Below, one piece after another: positions 16,374 through 25,687 of a stretch of 64,000 nt of DNA (positions within the stretch are counted from its first letter, which is position 1; every line of letters starts with the position of its first letter). The translations under genes and the position numbers were made by a program. The notes beneath the pieces are model-generated. The model was not told where the DNA came from and did no database searches. It saw nothing but the letters and a program-made list of their open reading frames with translations. This DNA comes from Iodobacter sp025352645 (GTDB taxonomy: Bacteria; Pseudomonadota; Gammaproteobacteria; Burkholderiales; Chitinibacteraceae), in assembly GCF_033446605.1 (NCBI RefSeq), contig NZ_JAWQUO010000004.1, positions 1 through 64,000 on the forward strand. The letters run 5' to 3'.

Positions 16374-17132
16374 TTACTGCTGCATAGGTGCTAGAATCTG
16401 ACGTAGAAATTGCTTAGCCCTGTCGTGCTGTGGGTTGGTAAAGAAGGTTTCTGGATGAGCATCTTCTAAAACCACACCTTGATCGAGGAATAATACGCGG
16501 TCTGCCACTTCGCGGGCAAAGCCCATTTCGTGCGTAACCACCATCATCGTCATACCGGATTCGGCCAAAGTTTTCATCACCTGCAACACTTCACCGATCA
16601 TTTCTGGATCGAGTGCAGAGGTAGGCTCGTCAAACAACATGACTTTTGGGTTCATGGCTAGGCCACGGGCAATGGCCACCCGCTGCTGCTGCCCACCCGA
16701 TAAGTTAGATGGGTAAGCGTGTTTTTTATCTGAAAGACCCACGCGTTCGAGCAGGGTGAGCGCCTGTGCTTCGGCGTCAGCCTTACTCATGCCTTTTACT
16801 TGAATTGGGGCAAGTGTGATGTTTTCTAGCACGGATAAATGCGGGTAGAGATTAAAGTGCTGAAATACAAATCCCACTTCGGCACGTAGCTTATTGATGT
16901 CGGTTTTAGGGCTGGTGACTTGCACGTCGCCAATCCAGATTTCACCGTCGTTGACGGGCTCTAGCTGGTTGATGGTGCGAATGAGGGTGGATTTACCCGA
17001 GCCAGATGGGCCGCAAACCACGACAACCTCGCCTTGTTTAACTTCAAGGCTGATATCTTTTAGCACGTGGTGGTCACGGCCATACCATTTATTTACATGA
17101 TTAAATTTGATCATCGGCTTGGATTGGGTCAT
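16374..17132 (-). CDS. Orphan polar amino acid ABC transporter ATPase (GltL/GlnQ type)
   Basis: A second complete ATPase of the same family as GltL, 252 residues from the ATG at 17132 (an ATG at 17114 is also possible; the extension to 17219 lacks family sequence). Walker A GPSGSGKST, signature LSGGQQQRV, Walker B VMLFDEPTSALDPEM and VTHEMGFA are all intact. It has no permease or binding protein of its own here and is separated from gltI by a terminator. By eye it is strongly similar to GltL along its whole length, so it may be a duplicate able to power the same permeases. Its exact start is uncertain because no clear ribosome site is visible. Confidence 0.85.
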   Translation of the reverse strand: MTQSKPMIKFNHVNKWYGRDHHVLKDISLEVKQGEVVVVCGPSGSGKSTLIRTINQLEPVNDGEIWIGDVQVTSPKTDINKLRAEVGFVFQHFNLYPHLSVLENITLAPIQVKGMSKADAEAQALTLLERVGLSDKKHAYPSNLSGGQQQRVAIARGLAMNPKVMLFDEPTSALDPEMIGEVLQVMKTLAESGMTMMVVTHEMGFAREVADRVLFLDQGVVLEDAHPETFFTNPQHDRAKQFLRQILAPMQQ

Positions 17133-17202
17133 GACAAGAGGCCTAATTCTGTTAAGTATTGGGTGGTGTTGGCAAGGCGGGGAAACCCTAGGCTGACGTT
17201 TG

Positions 17203-17424
17203 GGCGGGTGAAACACCATATGCGCTAACTAAAATTACATAGAACCTTAACCGTGTATGAAATAGCGCCAAACCTTGAACCACAGAGAGAGTAAGGGCAC
17301 AGAGGACACAGAGAAAGGCTCAATACAGGGCTTTATTTTTTTCTGTGGATCTCTGTGGTTTTATGTTTAATTAGCTGATTAATATCATCATTTTTTTGTT
17401 GGCGCACATGGGGTGAAACCCGTC
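17203..17424. repeat. Family D repeat, copy 2, with family A copy nested inside
   Basis: GGCGGGTGAAACACCATATG at 17203-17225 faces its complement around 17399-17424 (GGCGCACATGGGGTGAAACC). A diverged family A pair (17270-17362: CTTGAACCACAGAG with CACAGAGGACACAGAG, then TCTGTGGATCTCTGTGG) lies between the arms. The whole fills the gap between the ATPase and ksgA; the outer arm begins 8 nt after the ksgA stop. Confidence 0.65.
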
Positions 17425-17431
17425 AGACAAA

Positions 17432-18232
17432 TTATCGGCCTGCTGCAACTAGGTAATTGCTGAGCGCCACATATTGCTCAAGCGTGACGTTTTCAGGGCG
17501 GCAGCCTGGAGGAATCGCTAGGGCTTCTAGCTCGGCATCGCTTACAAGGCTTTTTACGTTATTACGCAGTGTTTTACGGCGTTGACCAAAGCTTTGCGCC
17601 ACCAGTTTTTGCAGGTGCTCGTAATGGGTCGCAACGCTAGGTAGCGTTGCCCAAGGCACCATACGCACGATGGATGAATCAACTTTTGGCGGTGGGAAAA
17701 AGGCTTCTGGTGGCACGTCGAATACGCGTTCCATATTAAAACGGTACTGCAACATAATGCTGAGGCGGCCGTAGTCTGAGGTGGAAGGCTCAGCCACCAT
17801 GCGATCGACCACTTCTTTTTGCAGCATAAAGTGCATGTCAAAAATAGACTCACCAAAGCTAGCTAGATGAAACAGCAGCGGGGTGGAAATATTGTAAGGC
17901 AAATTGCCGATCAGGCGGATTTTGCTATCAGGGGCGATTTGGGCCGCCAAAGCGCCAAAGTCAAAGTTCAGCGCATCCACATTGTGGATCACCAGTTTTT
18001 CTGGGGAAAACTTTTCGGATAAATGTGCCACGATATCGCGGTCGATCTCTACCACATGCAGGATATCAGTGCGATCCATTAGTGGCTTGGTGAGTGCGGC
18101 AAGGCCGGGGCCAATCTCAACCAGCACATCGCCTTTTTTGGGGCTGACGGAGTTGATGATGTCGTTGATCACGCTTTGGTCTTGTAAAAAATTTTGCCCG
18201 AAACGTTTACGGGGGATATGCGAAGAAGCCAT
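17432..18232 (-). CDS. rsmA: 16S rRNA dimethyladenosine transferase KsgA/RsmA
   Basis: SAM-dependent enzyme that dimethylates two adjacent adenosines near the 3' end of 16S rRNA (A1518/A1519 in E. coli). It has 266 residues. The start RKRFGQNFLQD, the SAM loop VEIGPGLAALT and the catalytic IV motif NLPYNIS are textbook. It follows pdxA at 119 bp in the conserved lptD-surA-pdxA-ksgA order. Confidence 0.97.
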   Translation of the reverse strand: MASSHIPRKRFGQNFLQDQSVINDIINSVSPKKGDVLVEIGPGLAALTKPLMDRTDILHVVEIDRDIVAHLSEKFSPEKLVIHNVDALNFDFGALAAQIAPDSKIRLIGNLPYNISTPLLFHLASFGESIFDMHFMLQKEVVDRMVAEPSTSDYGRLSIMLQYRFNMERVFDVPPEAFFPPPKVDSSIVRMVPWATLPSVATHYEHLQKLVAQSFGQRRKTLRNNVKSLVSDAELEALAIPPGCRPENVTLEQYVALSNYLVAAGR

Positions 18233-18351
18233 TCATTATTTCCAGCAGCGCTCAAATCATAAAACGTGAACGCATAGTTTGGTGGGTTTGGTGGGATAGC
18301 CCGCCGAAGTAAAAAACACGAGGGGACGATTTTAGCCGCCCCATAAAATAA

Positions 18352-19338
18352 TCAGCCTTGGCTGGCTGCTGCCAGCTCGATCGCCAACTGCGTGGCGGCG
18401 AGTAAGCTACCTGCATCGGCACTGCCTTTGCCAGCCAGATCAAGGGCGGTGCCGTGATCCACAGAGGTACGAATAATCGGTAGGCCAAGGGTGATATTGA
18501 TGCCTGATCCAAAGCTCGCGTATTTGAGTACGGGTAGGCCTTGATCGTGGTACATCGCCAGCACGGCATCGCCAGAGGCGAGGATATTACGATTAAATAG
18601 GGTATCTGCGGGCAATGGCCCGATTAGCGTCATACCCTCCAGCCTGAGCGCTTCCAGTACTGGCGAGATAATTTCTACCTCTTCCATGCCTAAATGCCCA
18701 GATTCACCCGCGTGCGGATTTAGCCCCGCCACAATAATACGCGGCTGAGCAATGCCAAATTTAGTTTGTAGATCGCTATGCAAAATACGCAGTGTGGTGC
18801 TGAGCGATTCGGCGGTGATGGCGGCGGCCACGTCTTTAAGCGGTAAATGCGTGGTGGCGAGTGCCACGCGCATTTCGCTACAGGCCAACATCATCACCAC
18901 TTGAGGGGTGTGGCATCGCTCAGCAAGGTATTCGGTATGGCCGTAGAACAAACGCCCTAAGGCTGCGCCTTCATTAATCACCCCTTTGTGAATAGGGGCC
19001 GTCACCATAGCGGCAAATTCACCGCTTAGGCAGCCAGCGCTGGCTCTATCCAAAATATCGAGCACATAACGGGCATTGCCTGCATTGAGCTGGCCTGCGT
19101 GGCATTCAGCGCTCAGTGGAATATGTAAAACGGAAACTGCTGCTTTGCTATCTGGCGAGTAATCCGGCCAATTGCTGCTGATCTGGCATTGCTCTGCCCT
19201 TTGTTGCAGCAGGTTTTTATCGCAAAGAATCACTAGCTGGCAAGCAAGTGGGGCACCTGCTGCCAGCATGGCCGAGATTTCTGGGCCAATACCAGCGGGT
19301 TCGCCGCTAGTAATGGCAATGCATAAGGGCTTACTCAT
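18352..19338 (-). CDS. pdxA: 4-hydroxythreonine-4-phosphate dehydrogenase PdxA
   Basis: NAD(P)-dependent enzyme of pyridoxal 5'-phosphate biosynthesis, 328 residues. Family motifs are TSGEPAGIGPE at the N-terminus, TAPIHKG, the metal-binding histidines (GHTEYLAE; GLNPHAGE) and MYHDQGLPVLK. It overlaps surA by 8 nt, so the two are co-translated. Confidence 0.97.
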   Translation of the reverse strand: MSKPLCIAITSGEPAGIGPEISAMLAAGAPLACQLVILCDKNLLQQRAEQCQISSNWPDYSPDSKAAVSVLHIPLSAECHAGQLNAGNARYVLDILDRASAGCLSGEFAAMVTAPIHKGVINEGAALGRLFYGHTEYLAERCHTPQVVMMLACSEMRVALATTHLPLKDVAAAITAESLSTTLRILHSDLQTKFGIAQPRIIVAGLNPHAGESGHLGMEEVEIISPVLEALRLEGMTLIGPLPADTLFNRNILASGDAVLAMYHDQGLPVLKYASFGSGINITLGLPIIRTSVDHGTALDLAGKGSADAGSLLAATQLAIELAAASQG

Positions 19339-20623
19339 CCTTTAAACGAAGATCCACAAAGGCACGGTCACGTTGCTGGCGGATCCAGTCTTCAAACTGC
19401 TCTTCGCTCTTACGCTGTTTTAATTCATTGCGTACACGGAAACGCTCACGCTCTACGGTCATGTCTTTAGAGCGGCGTTCTAGCACTTGAATAATATGCA
19501 AGCCAAACGGCGATTGAATCACACCGCTGGTTTCATTGGGCTTGAGTGCGTTCATTGCGCTTTCAAACTCTGGCACGGTTTCGCCTGGGGTGAGCCAGCC
19601 TAAATCTCCGCCCTTGCTGGCGCTGCCATCATCGGAATAGAGGCGGGCGAGTTCTTCAAACTTGCTACCATTTTTTAGGCGATCTACCAGCTGGTTGAGG
19701 CGTTGGCGTGCATCATTTTCAGAAACAAGCTCATTAGTGCGAATCAAGATGTGGCGTGCGTGAGTTTGCTCAACAATCGTTTTTTGTTCTTGGCTGCGTT
19801 TTTCTAACAGCTTCACAATATGAAAGCCGCCTGGGCTGCGTACCAAGTCAGTGATTTCACCTGGTTTTAGTTTTTCTAGTAGCTGCGTAAAGGCAGGAGG
19901 CAGTGAGCCTGCCGCGCGCCAGCCTAGGCTACCGCCACTGGTGGCATCCGGCGCGCTGGAGTAAACCGCCGCGATGGACGCAAAGTCTTTGCCTGATTCA
20001 ATTTCTTTGACTGCAGCGAGGGCACGGGTGCGCTTGGCGGCAATTTGCTCTGGGCTAGCGTTTTCTGGCAGCGGAATCAAAATATGCGCTAAGCGAAACT
20101 CTTGTTGCTCTTTGCCGTGATTAAGCTTGAGGTATTCGTCGATTTCGCTATCGCCAATAACAATACGGTTATCGATTTCGCGCTCTCTTAAGCGGCTAAG
20201 GGTGATTTCGCGGCGAATATCTTCACGAAATGATTTCCAGCTCGTGCCTTGCTTGGCCAGCGTTTCACGAAACTGCGGCAAGGACATTTTGTTTTGCTCA
20301 GCCATACGGCCAATCGCACGTTCTAGTTGGCTATCATCAATACGAATGCCGATTTGGTCGGCGTATTGAACTTGCACCAGCTCCAGAATCATCCGATCTA
20401 AAACCTGCTGTTTCAGCACGCTAGGTGATGGTGGTGTGATTTGCTGGCTGGCCATGTTTTTTTGAATGCTGCTAATCCGCGCATCCAATTCTTGCTGGGT
20501 AATCGCACTTTTATTGACTACGGCAACAATGCGGTCAATGGTTTGAATGGATGCCGAGGCAATATGGGCGGTGCCGATCAGGGCAACGAGCGCTAAGGCG
20601 CGGGAAACGTGGCGCAGCTTCAT
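19331..20623 (-). CDS. surA: Periplasmic peptidyl-prolyl isomerase and chaperone SurA
   Basis: Escorts outer-membrane proteins through the periplasm. It has 430 residues from the ATG at 20623, with a signal peptide (MKLRHVSRALALVALIGTAHIASA). The order is an N-terminal chaperone region (IDRIVAVVNKSAITQQELDAR), two parvulin domains (QEFRLAHILIPLP and EQTHARHILIRTN) and a short C-terminal helix. The extension to 20683 runs into lptD and is not used. It lies 4 nt after lptD, which needs SurA for assembly. Confidence 0.96.
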   Translation of the reverse strand: MKLRHVSRALALVALIGTAHIASASIQTIDRIVAVVNKSAITQQELDARISSIQKNMASQQITPPSPSVLKQQVLDRMILELVQVQYADQIGIRIDDSQLERAIGRMAEQNKMSLPQFRETLAKQGTSWKSFREDIRREITLSRLREREIDNRIVIGDSEIDEYLKLNHGKEQQEFRLAHILIPLPENASPEQIAAKRTRALAAVKEIESGKDFASIAAVYSSAPDATSGGSLGWRAAGSLPPAFTQLLEKLKPGEITDLVRSPGGFHIVKLLEKRSQEQKTIVEQTHARHILIRTNELVSENDARQRLNQLVDRLKNGSKFEELARLYSDDGSASKGGDLGWLTPGETVPEFESAMNALKPNETSGVIQSPFGLHIIQVLERRSKDMTVERERFRVRNELKQRKSEEQFEDWIRQQRDRAFVDLRLKDE

Positions 20624-20627
20624 ATAA

Positions 20628-22787
20628 TCAGTAGACCTTGCTGTAGGTATCGGTGTAACCAGGAATAGTTTGGCGAAGCACATCGATTGGATTGCTGCCT
20701 AAACCACCTAGCCCGCCCAATTCGAGTAGGGCAAAGAAGTTGGTATTGAATGTGCCGTCATTGGTAATGTAGCGTTGGGCCGCAAAGCGTAAGGCCCAGC
20801 AGCCCGCATTATATTCAACACCACCTAGAGTTTCCAAAGCCTTGTTGTCACGTAGGGAATAGTTGGCACGGCCAATGGCATACCATCCCCCCCCAAGTGG
20901 CCATTGGCCAGAGAAATCCAGTTGCTCAATATTGCTATTACTGTTGATCACATAGCGCATATTTAAAGCGCGGAAAGCCCCTGGGCTCCAGCCAAGGTTA
21001 ACATCGGAGCGAATGGTGCGATTGTCTTTGGCATTGTATTGCAGGCTGTAGCCCAGCATAAAATCACGCCATACTTGGCCGCTTACAGAGAGTAATAAAT
21101 CTGAAGTGGTGGTCTCATCAGGCCGGCCTGGCGCATCCAAGGTGACTCTTTGCTCGGTAAAGTAAAAACGCTGGCCGATGGTGGCTCGAACGCGCTCAAT
21201 CCCTGTGGATGATTCATAGAGCCGAGATGAAACCGCTAAAGTCAGTTGATTCGCGTCGTTGATACGATCATTGCCCGAAAACTGATTTTCCGAAAACATT
21301 TGGGCAAATGAAAAATCAGTAATGGCCGAATCAAAGTTAGGGAGCTTAGATTGGTCTCTATAAGGCACGTAGGCATAGTAAGCACGTGGCTCTAAGGTTT
21401 GCGTGTAGTCCTCGCCCCATAGCTGGCTTTCTTTTTCAAAGTAAAGGCCGCTATCAACGCTAAAAATCGGGACAACGCGGTTTTCTGTGCTGTCGACCTG
21501 ATTAGCGGCATTGGCACGTAATTGATAGCTGGATGCGTGCACGCTCAGTTTGGGTTTAATAAACCCATAGGAGTTATTAAACGGCATGCTTACTTCAGGC
21601 TTGGCCCAAACGCGGGTGCCATTGATTTTGGTCGAGTGATTAAACTCGGTGGCTTCCCCGGCAATACTGAGCTGTAGGCCAGGAATCCACTCCGGATTGG
21701 CCGAAAACCCTAGTTGTGGCACTCGAGCGTAAGGCTCATCCACTGGATTTGTAGTGCTTTGGATGGTTTGGAAGCGCTGCCAGCGACCAAAAGCCTGCCA
21801 GTTGTCACCGCGATAACTGAGCACGGCTTCACGTGGTAGGTTGGTTTGGGAGGCCACACTTAAGCGGTCACCAAAATCGTTAAAGTAATCGTTATCCGAT
21901 ACTTTTTGTACATTTAAACTTAGCGACAGGCGTTCTGTCAGCGTTTGTTGGTGCTGAAATACAATACTACTGCGATCAGAGCCCGAGACTGCATCACTGC
22001 TCAGCCCCTCGACTTTAAGCGTGCCAGCGTAATCGGGCTGCAGATAGCGAAACTCGCCGCCCAGCATTATCCCGCGGCGCGACATATAGCGCGGCGTTAG
22101 CGTGAAATCGTAATTAGGGGCGATATTCCAGTAAAACGGCGTGGAAAACTCAAAGCCATTACGGTTATTGGTGCTAAATGAGGGCGCTAAAAAGCCAGTC
22201 TGCCGATTGCTATTGAGTGGAAAATTCATCCACGGCATATACATAATCGGCGCGCCTTTGAATTCCAACCACGCACTATGGGCGATGCCCTTATTGGTGG
22301 TGTAATCCAGCTCTAGCTCATTCGCATGTAAAAACCACGCATTGTCACCAGGTTGGCAAGTGGTAAAACGGCCATCTGATAGGCGATATTTATCGTCGCC
22401 TTCAAATAATAATTTTACGGCATCGCCACGGCCCAAGCCTTGCGCCATCGCGTAATCAGGCTGGGTCAGCGAGCCATATTTGGTATCTAGCAAGTAATCC
22501 AGCTGATTACCTTTTAGCACGTCCCCTTGGCGTGTCATTTCGACTTGATCGCCCGCAGTGATGCGATTGGTCTTTTGATCGAATTTAGCCCATTCAGCGT
22601 TTACATCAAGATCGCCTCGGTGGAGTTGAACATTGCCTTTGGCCTCAGTCTGCCCTTGGGCTGTGCCGACGACGTTGTCGGCCTCGACTTCAATAGGCAT
22701 AGGCTCGGCCGAATGCGCCATTGCACAATAGAGTGCAGCGGCGAGAACGGTAAGACGAAAATGAAATGGTATGTGGGGCGCGGACAT
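20628..22787 (-). CDS. lptD: LPS assembly outer-membrane protein LptD
   Basis: Outer-membrane translocon that, with LptE, inserts lipopolysaccharide into the outer leaflet. The 719 residues carry a signal peptide (cleavage near AMAHSAEP), an OstA-like beta-jellyroll (VEADNVVGTAQG, AEWAKFDQKTNRITAG) and a long beta-barrel (from RQTGFLAPSFSTNNRNG). Cysteines at CQPGDNAW and at the C-terminal GCWALRFAAQRY fit the conserved disulfide pattern. It is divergent from amgK. Confidence 0.96.
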   Translation of the reverse strand: MSAPHIPFHFRLTVLAAALYCAMAHSAEPMPIEVEADNVVGTAQGQTEAKGNVQLHRGDLDVNAEWAKFDQKTNRITAGDQVEMTRQGDVLKGNQLDYLLDTKYGSLTQPDYAMAQGLGRGDAVKLLFEGDDKYRLSDGRFTTCQPGDNAWFLHANELELDYTTNKGIAHSAWLEFKGAPIMYMPWMNFPLNSNRQTGFLAPSFSTNNRNGFEFSTPFYWNIAPNYDFTLTPRYMSRRGIMLGGEFRYLQPDYAGTLKVEGLSSDAVSGSDRSSIVFQHQQTLTERLSLSLNVQKVSDNDYFNDFGDRLSVASQTNLPREAVLSYRGDNWQAFGRWQRFQTIQSTTNPVDEPYARVPQLGFSANPEWIPGLQLSIAGEATEFNHSTKINGTRVWAKPEVSMPFNNSYGFIKPKLSVHASSYQLRANAANQVDSTENRVVPIFSVDSGLYFEKESQLWGEDYTQTLEPRAYYAYVPYRDQSKLPNFDSAITDFSFAQMFSENQFSGNDRINDANQLTLAVSSRLYESSTGIERVRATIGQRFYFTEQRVTLDAPGRPDETTTSDLLLSVSGQVWRDFMLGYSLQYNAKDNRTIRSDVNLGWSPGAFRALNMRYVINSNSNIEQLDFSGQWPLGGGWYAIGRANYSLRDNKALETLGGVEYNAGCWALRFAAQRYITNDGTFNTNFFALLELGGLGGLGSNPIDVLRQTIPGYTDTYSKVY

Positions 22788-22846
22788 GCGGCCATCAGGA
22801 GCTGATAGAATCCGCAGATTCTACTGCATTGCTGGCACTTACGACT

Positions 22847-23839
22847 ATGACTAGAACAGATTCACTTCATTGCTGGTTGACCGAAACCCTTGGTGAGGCA
22901 CCACTTTCCTTAGAAACAGCCGCCGTTGACGCCAGTGTTCGCTGTTATTGGCGCGCTGTTTTTAGCGATCGCAGCCTGATTATTATGGATGCCTTGCCTG
23001 ATGTTTTTGACTGCCAGCCTTTCTTGCAGCAGCAGCAACGCCTTGCCAACGCTGGCTTGCCGGTGCCTGCGGTGCTGGCGCAAAACTTAGCGCAAGGCTG
23101 GGTATTGCTAGAAGACTTGGGCACTCAAACGCTTGCCAGCCTGATTGATGCAGATAACGCGGCCAATTATTACCGCCAAGCGATTGCATTGCTGGTGAAA
23201 ATGCAGGTCAAGACTCCGATCTCCGAATTGGCCCCATTTGATGGTGCGTTTATGCAACGTGAAATGGACATTTGCCGCGAATGGTATTTTGGCCATCAGT
23301 ATGGCGTGGTGCTGGAAGGTAAAGATTTGGCGGTTTGGGAGCGAAGCTGCGCGCTGATTGTGGCGAATAATCTAAGCCAGCCCACCTTATTTATGCACCG
23401 CGATTTTCATTCCAGAAATTTAATGGTGCAAGACGATACACTGCGCCTGATCGATTTTCAGGATGCGGTACTTGGCCCGATCACTTACGATTTAGTTTCA
23501 CTGCTAAAAGACGCTTATCTCGCTTGGGATGAGAGCTTTGTGCTCGATTTAGCTATCCGCTACTGGGAGCAAGCACGTGCCGCTGGCTTGCCAGTGCATG
23601 AAGACTTTGGCGATTTTTACCGTGCCTTTGAATGGCAAGGCTTGCAGCGCCACCTTAAAATTTTGGGCCTGTTTGCTCGGCTGAAAGCGCGTGATGGCAA
23701 AGAGCAATATCAGGCCGATATCCCCCGTGTATTTGAATATGTGCGCAAAGTTTGCTTGCGCTATAGCGAGTTAACCCCGCTGGGACGTTTGCTGCTTAAT
23801 CTGCACGGCGAGCCGGTGGCCACAGGGTTTACTTTCTGA
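22847..23839 (+). CDS. amgK: N-acetylmuramate/N-acetylglucosamine anomeric kinase AmgK
   Basis: Phosphotransferase that makes MurNAc-1-phosphate in the cell-wall recycling route bypassing de novo UDP-MurNAc synthesis. 330 residues from the ATG at 22847; the frame is open back to 22766 but would overlap the lptD start. The APH fold is seen in LEDLGTQTLASL, the catalytic loop MHRDFHSRNLM and the metal-binding LIDFQDAVLGP. It overlaps murU by one nt (TGATG), making the pair an operon. A general aminoglycoside-kinase name would also fit, but the murU partner decides. Confidence 0.92.
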   Translation: MTRTDSLHCWLTETLGEAPLSLETAAVDASVRCYWRAVFSDRSLIIMDALPDVFDCQPFLQQQQRLANAGLPVPAVLAQNLAQGWVLLEDLGTQTLASLIDADNAANYYRQAIALLVKMQVKTPISELAPFDGAFMQREMDICREWYFGHQYGVVLEGKDLAVWERSCALIVANNLSQPTLFMHRDFHSRNLMVQDDTLRLIDFQDAVLGPITYDLVSLLKDAYLAWDESFVLDLAIRYWEQARAAGLPVHEDFGDFYRAFEWQGLQRHLKILGLFARLKARDGKEQYQADIPRVFEYVRKVCLRYSELTPLGRLLLNLHGEPVATGFTF

Positions 23840-24525
23840 TGAAAGCGATGATTCTTGCCGCAGGGCGTGGTGAGCGGATGCGCCCGCTTACCGATCACTG
23901 CCCTAAGCCCTTATTAGAGGTGGGCGGCCAGCCGCTGATTGTTTGGCATTTACGCCGCCTTGCCGCAGCAGGCATTACCGAGGTGGTGATCAATCATGCT
24001 TGGCTTGGGGCGATGATTGAACAGCGTCTTGGTGATGGTGCGGCGTTTGGGGTGCGGATTCAGTATTCCGCTGAAGAAACTGCGCTGGAAACCGCTGGCG
24101 GCATTGCTAAAGCGTTGCCGCTCTTGGGCGATGAGCCGTTTGTGGTGATTAATGGCGATATTTTTACTGATTATGACTTTGCCCGATTACCCCAATTGGT
24201 AAGCGAGTTGAATGAACATTCAGGTCATTTGGTGATGGTGAAAAAAGCCGAATACCCAACGGGGCGAGACCTCACGATTAATGCGGCAGGAGAGGTGCAG
24301 CCCTGCTTAGAAGGTGATCAGGCGATGACTTTTGCGGGTGTTGCGCTGTATCGGCCTGCATTTTTCTCAGAGATCCTTGCCGGAAGTCCTGCTGCATTAT
24401 TGCCGTCATTTTTGTTGGCTATGGAAAAACGTCAGCTTACTGGCGAGTGTTTTTCTGGCTTGTGGCTTGATGTGGGGACGGTGGAGAGGCTGGCTCAGGC
24501 GGATGTGCTTGGCCGATCTTTATAG
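23839..24525 (+). CDS. murU: N-acetylmuramate alpha-1-phosphate uridylyltransferase MurU
   Basis: Nucleotidyltransferase that turns MurNAc-1-phosphate into UDP-MurNAc. The 228 residues have the signature MILAAGRGERMRPLTDHCPKP-like N-terminus (residues 3-23), the VVINGDIFTDYD metal site and a DVGTVERL C-terminus. Its start overlaps the amgK stop. A terminator follows 34 nt downstream, so amgK-murU is a complete two-gene unit. Confidence 0.93.
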   Translation: MKAMILAAGRGERMRPLTDHCPKPLLEVGGQPLIVWHLRRLAAAGITEVVINHAWLGAMIEQRLGDGAAFGVRIQYSAEETALETAGGIAKALPLLGDEPFVVINGDIFTDYDFARLPQLVSELNEHSGHLVMVKKAEYPTGRDLTINAAGEVQPCLEGDQAMTFAGVALYRPAFFSEILAGSPAALLPSFLLAMEKRQLTGECFSGLWLDVGTVERLAQADVLGRSL

Positions 24526-24558
24526 TGGCCAAGCGCCCACGCGGCGCTGTAGGAGTAG

Positions 24559-24597
24559 CCTCTAAGTGTGTTGTGTGCACTTGGAGGTTGTTTTTTT
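24559..24597 (+). terminator. Terminator of amgK-murU
   Basis: CCTCTAAGTG ... CACTTGGAGG forms a 10-bp stem with one G-T pair, followed by TTG and seven T. Confidence 0.88.
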
Positions 24598-24668
24598 GAC
24601 ATAGATCAAAAAAATAAGCCTGTTTCTGGTAATTAGTAAATAGAACCTTTTTAAAGTCATGACGATGG

Positions 24669-24695
24669 GAATAAGATTGATAGCAATTCTTATTC
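24669..24695 (+). promoter_or_regulatory. Possible Fur operator upstream of ftrA
   Basis: A palindrome with 8-bp arms, GAATAAGA ... TCTTATTC, sits 55 bp before the ftrA start. Its A/T-rich symmetric character resembles a Fur box, though the match to the classical 19-mer is only partial. Iron repression is expected for this operon type. No scoring matrix was run. Confidence 0.5.
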
Positions 24696-24750
24696 GCCAT
24701 GCGTACTGCATGGCCATCAGTGTTTGCTTCCTTCGCTTAAAGGTGTGTTT

Positions 24751-25281
24751 ATGAAATATCTGGTTCCCGCGATTGCGTTGGCCCTCTCTGCCCAAGCCTA
24801 TGCCGCAGAATATCCAATTGGTAAACCGACAATTAAAAATGGCATGGAGTTGGCGGCGGTTTACCTGCAGCCAGTCAAAATGGATCCAGATGGCATGATG
24901 CGTAAGGCAGAAGCTTCGGATATCCATCTTGAAGCCGATATCCACGCCGCTAAAGGCAACCCAAATGGTTTTGGCGAAGGCGAGTGGGTGCCGTATCTGC
25001 TGATTAAATATGAGCTGCAAAAAGTCGGTAGCAAGAATGTGATCAAGGGCGATTTTATGGCCATGGTGGCCAGCGATGGCCCGCATTACGGCGACAATAT
25101 CAAGCTGGAAGGCCCGGGCAAGTACAAGCTTAAATACACCATTTTGCCGCCATCAGAAAACCCACATGCACACTTTGGCCGCCATGTGGATAAGGAAACG
25201 GGCGTAGCACCTTGGTTTAAGGCTTTCGATCTGAACTATGAGTTTACTTACGCGGGTACAGGTAAAAAGGGCGGTTACTAA
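24751..25281 (+). CDS. ftrA: Periplasmic ferrous-iron binding protein FtrA (P19/Tp34 family)
   Basis: 176-residue secreted protein with a signal peptide (cleavage near AQAYAAEYP). The P19/Tp34 family features are YPIGKPTIKNGMELAAVYLQ at the mature N-terminus, a methionine/glutamate metal site around MELAAVYL and HLEADIHA, and the histidines in NPHAHFGRHVDKETGVAPW. It captures Fe(II) or copper/iron in the periplasm for the FtrC permease. First gene of the ftr cluster; the upstream open frame to 24724 has no signal, so the ATG at 24751 is used. Confidence 0.9.
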   Translation: MKYLVPAIALALSAQAYAAEYPIGKPTIKNGMELAAVYLQPVKMDPDGMMRKAEASDIHLEADIHAAKGNPNGFGEGEWVPYLLIKYELQKVGSKNVIKGDFMAMVASDGPHYGDNIKLEGPGKYKLKYTILPPSENPHAHFGRHVDKETGVAPWFKAFDLNYEFTYAGTGKKGGY

Positions 25282-25323
25282 GCTTGTGCGGTAAGCGTTT
25301 TGCCGCAGCCTATTGATGACTTT

Positions 25324-25339
25324 GCCCCCATTTGGGGGC
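25324..25339 (+). terminator. Short hairpin between ftrA and ftrB
   Basis: GCCCCCATTTGGGGGC is a perfect 6-bp stem with a tiny loop, followed by TTTG. It probably reduces expression downstream of ftrA rather than ending the transcript. Confidence 0.6.
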
Positions 25340-25361
25340 TTTGTGCTTACTGGAGTTTCAT

Positions 25362-25682
25362 ATGCGTTTTATTGTGGCGCTGTTATTGAGTGCATTTACG
25401 CTAACGGCGTATGCCGAAGATTTGCTGACTTTTAGGGTGGAGTTGAACGATGGCAAGGTCACGCCAACGCGTATCGAAGCACCAGCAAAAACCAAATTCA
25501 AGCTGATTTTAGTGAACAAGGGTAAGTCGCCAGCTGAGTTTGAAAGCCTGCCACTGCGTAAAGAAAAAGTCCTCGCTCCCGGCGTGGAATCCTTTGTGGT
25601 GATTCAGGGCGTATCGGCTGGCGAATATATCTTCTTTGATGATTTCCACCCGCAGGCGCGGGGTGTGATTGTGGTGAAGTAA
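25362..25682 (+). CDS. ftrB: Periplasmic cupredoxin-like protein FtrB
   Basis: 106-residue secreted protein with a signal peptide (MRFIVALLLSAFTLTAYA) and a cupredoxin_1-type beta sandwich: FRVELNDGKVTPTRIEAPAK, KFKLILVNKGKSPAEFES, then a glycine-aspartate-phenylalanine C-terminal strand. In FtrABCD systems FtrB is thought to oxidise or hand on iron between FtrA and FtrC. No obvious Cys-Met-His copper site is visible, so copper binding is uncertain. A TGGAG ribosome site precedes the ATG. Family A and B repeats follow it. Confidence 0.85.
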   Translation: MRFIVALLLSAFTLTAYAEDLLTFRVELNDGKVTPTRIEAPAKTKFKLILVNKGKSPAEFESLPLRKEKVLAPGVESFVVIQGVSAGEYIFFDDFHPQARGVIVVK

Positions 25683-25687
25683 GTGGG

